64,000 nucleotides of DNA from Pontibacter sp. SGAir0037 (GTDB lineage: Bacteria > Bacteroidota > Bacteroidia > Cytophagales > Hymenobacteraceae), in contig NZ_CP028092.1 in assembly GCF_005491705.1 (NCBI RefSeq), forward strand, positions 2,418,001-2,482,000, written 5' to 3'. The stretch's first letter is position 1. Each line of letters begins with the position of its first letter. The notes under the pieces are model-generated. The model saw nothing but the letters and a program-made list of their open reading frames with translations, made no database searches and had not been told where the DNA came from. The translations under genes were made by a program, and so were the position numbers. Below, piece after piece: positions 62,517 to 64,000 of the stretch.

Positions 62517-63249
62517 CAGGCCCGGTTTCTTTGCCCTGATACTGATGCTGCATCTCCTGTTCGGAGCATGCGGGCATGCGTATGCCGCTGTGCAGGCAAA
62601 AGAAATCCCCTCTGATAATTCTCCCATAGAAGTTCGCTATCCCGCAGCAGAAAAGCTTCAAGCGTTCAGGAACGATAGCGACTTTCAGTACAAAGTGCTG
62701 CAGCCCCCCCCGGTTTCGTTCTGGGATAAGATTAAAGCCAGGATCAACCATTTTTTGAGGCGCTTGTTTGGAAATGAGAAAATGGGCCCTTACTGGAAAT
62801 ACCTGGGATATGCCTTTGCACTTGGCATTACGGTTTTTGTCGTGCTGAAACTGTTAAAAGTAGATTTTACGGGGCTGTTTGGCAAAAGCGGAAATCCGAT
62901 GCAGGTGCCTTACGAAGCATACCAGGAAAATATACACGAAATGGATTTTGAGGGAATGCTGGCTGAGGCTATCCAGCAGCAGGACTATAGAAGGGCCATC
63001 CGGTTATACTACCTGCAAAGCCTTAAAACCCTTACCGACAGCACTTTTATACACTGGACACCTGGCAAAACAAACCGTAGCTATTTAGCGGAGATAGAGA
63101 ACAGACAGGTTCAGAAAGAGTTTGGCAAAGTAACAAACCTCTTCGAGTATGTGTGGTATGGCGGATCTGCCATCACAAACCAGCACTTTGAGCATTCGCG
63201 CCAGACTTTTGCAGATTTCCATCACCTTATCCGGCAGCACACATCATGA
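62500..63249 (+). CDS. DUF4129 domain-containing protein
   Basis: A 249-residue protein. The N-terminal signal or anchor segment (about 8-30) may be cleaved, with a Cys-containing GACGHAYA stretch. A periplasmic region to about residue 95 is followed by a membrane helix (about 100-122, YAFALGITVFVVLKLL). The C-terminal DUF4129 domain (about 150-245) is helical with YRRAIRLYYLQSLKTL and TNRSYLAEI. DUF4129 proteins are commonly encoded with MoxR AAA+ ATPases, DUF58 proteins and transglutaminase-like proteins. The start overlaps the previous gene by 17 bases; its stop overlaps the next start (ATGA). Confidence 0.88.
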   Translation: MKAIISRPGFFALILMLHLLFGACGHAYAAVQAKEIPSDNSPIEVRYPAAEKLQAFRNDSDFQYKVLQPPPVSFWDKIKARINHFLRRLFGNEKMGPYWKYLGYAFALGITVFVVLKLLKVDFTGLFGKSGNPMQVPYEAYQENIHEMDFEGMLAEAIQQQDYRRAIRLYYLQSLKTLTDSTFIHWTPGKTNRSYLAEIENRQVQKEFGKVTNLFEYVWYGGSAITNQHFEHSRQTFADFHHLIRQHTS

Positions 63250-64000
63250 AAGGCTATAAAAAATACCTGTTTATGCTGGGGCTGTTGTTTGCCGCTTTCG
63301 TGGCTGTAGAATATTTCAGGCCGAAACCAGTTGACTGGAGCCACACCTTTGCCAGCAAAGATAAAATTCCGTACGGCACATACATTACGTACCACCTGCT
63401 GCAGGACATATTTAAAGGCCAGTCGGTTTCAGCCAGCCGATTGCCTGTCCTCAACCAGTTGGAGTTAAACCCTGACTTTAAGGGCAGCTATATTTTTATT
63501 AACCATTCGTTCGAAGCTGATAGTTTAAATCTGAATGCCATGCTGGATTTTGTGCAGCAAGGAAATCAGGTATTTATAGCAGCAGAGTACTTTTCCGAAA
63601 ACCTGGAAGACACCCTCGGCTTCTCAACGGACTACCTGGAGTACAACAAAGCTTCGGATACACTGCATGTGCAGTTTACAAATGCCAGCTTAAAGGCTCC
63701 CGCTTTTAAATTTCCCAACGATGCCCTGGAAAGCTATTTTGTGATTGACAGCCTCCAAAACCAGCTCGCACTCGGGAAAATGTCTTCAGGCGAACTTAAC
63801 TTTATCAAGATCCCTTTTGGCCGGGGTGCTTTTTACCTCAGCTCTGTGCCTCTGGCCTTCACGAACTTATATTTGCTCGACAAAAGCCAGACCGCCTATG
63901 CCGCCATTGCCTTCTCTCATTTACCTGTTCAGCCTGTGCTCTGGGATGAGTACCAGAAAATAGGCAGTTTCGACAATACTTCTGTTATCAGGGTGCTGGT
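63246..64000 (+). CDS. DUF4350 domain-containing protein, 5' part
   Basis: The frame is open from the ATG at 63246 to the window end (251 codons), so the gene is cut. It starts in an ATGA overlap with the DUF4129 gene. The product has an N-terminal membrane anchor (about 8-24, LFMLGLLFAAFVAVEYF) followed by a domain in which YGTYITYHLLQDIFKG, YIFINHSFEADSLN and VFIAAEYFSENL match the DUF4350 fold, an alpha/beta unit related to GATase1-like domains. It likely works with DUF4129 and a MoxR ATPase expected downstream, though that gene is outside the window. Confidence 0.85.
   Translation, partial: MKGYKKYLFMLGLLFAAFVAVEYFRPKPVDWSHTFASKDKIPYGTYITYHLLQDIFKGQSVSASRLPVLNQLELNPDFKGSYIFINHSFEADSLNLNAMLDFVQQGNQVFIAAEYFSENLEDTLGFSTDYLEYNKASDTLHVQFTNASLKAPAFKFPNDALESYFVIDSLQNQLALGKMSSGELNFIKIPFGRGAFYLSSVPLAFTNLYLLDKSQTAYAAIAFSHLPVQPVLWDEYQKIGSFDNTSVIRVL

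Overview
The window reads as chromosomal DNA of a Bacteroidota member, most likely Cytophagales and perhaps the Hymenobacteraceae (Pontibacter-like). Pointers are a SusC/SusD pair, families largely confined to this phylum (DUF4290, DUF3109, TIGR02757, DUF4302, the TonB-associated HExxH lipoprotein), promoter boxes of the TAnnTTTG type, few Shine-Dalgarno sequences, and a MurA with Asp in place of the catalytic Cys. The genus is an inference from gene content and style; there is no rRNA here. I saw no tRNA, rRNA, CRISPR array, insertion sequence, integrase or phage gene.

Layout. 1-5.6 kb is a lipid and translation block: plsX (3' end), fabH, an unrelated outer-membrane protein, efp, accB, accC. 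5.7-17.4 kb is housekeeping: DUF3109 protein, an exported Sel1/ankyrin protein, a UvrD/PcrA helicase, DUF4290-murA, a THUMP RNA methyltransferase, a sodium:solute symporter and murB. 17.5-27.1 kb is the accessory, surface-exposed part: two similar small lipoproteins bracket a collagen-like lipoprotein and a four-gene TonB-dependent uptake locus (SusC, SusD, HExxH metallohydrolase lipoprotein, DUF4302 lipoprotein). 27.1-40 kb holds mutS2, a stress-type SDR, a YhcH protein, a 1120-residue ThuA/sugar dehydrogenase/PKD/cytochrome c fusion, TIGR02757, an NCS2 permease, a Mut7-C protein, an MpaB-like protein and a lone receiver domain, then a 757-base AT-rich gap. 40.2-55 kb has a VOC protein, a FucP-type sugar transporter, an OprP-type porin, a class A penicillin-binding protein, a HAD phosphatase, a small outer-membrane protein, a PQQ dehydrogenase with built-in cytochrome c, a D-lactate-dehydrogenase-like FAD/Fe-S protein and a GH140-like glycosidase. 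55-60 kb carries small soluble and membrane proteins. 60.6-64 kb starts a tightly overlapped membrane operon (SpoIIM-like, multi-pass protein, DUF4129, DUF4350) divergent from an RDD protein and cut by the window end.

How the genes work together. fabH, plsX, accB and accC feed fatty-acid and phospholipid synthesis; murA, murB and the bifunctional penicillin-binding protein make peptidoglycan; the SusC/D locus, porin, MFS and SSS carriers and GH140 enzyme form the nutrient-capture side; the PQQ enzyme, the ThuA/GSDH fusion and the FAD/Fe-S dehydrogenase are oxidases for sugars or hydroxy acids that probably pass electrons to the respiratory chain. I did not find a clear, wholly new defence or mobile system. 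The most promising items are the metallohydrolase uptake locus with its flanking lipoproteins, the multi-domain redox lipoproteins, the overlapping membrane operon at the right end, and three intergenic regions built from inverted arrays of short AT-rich words.
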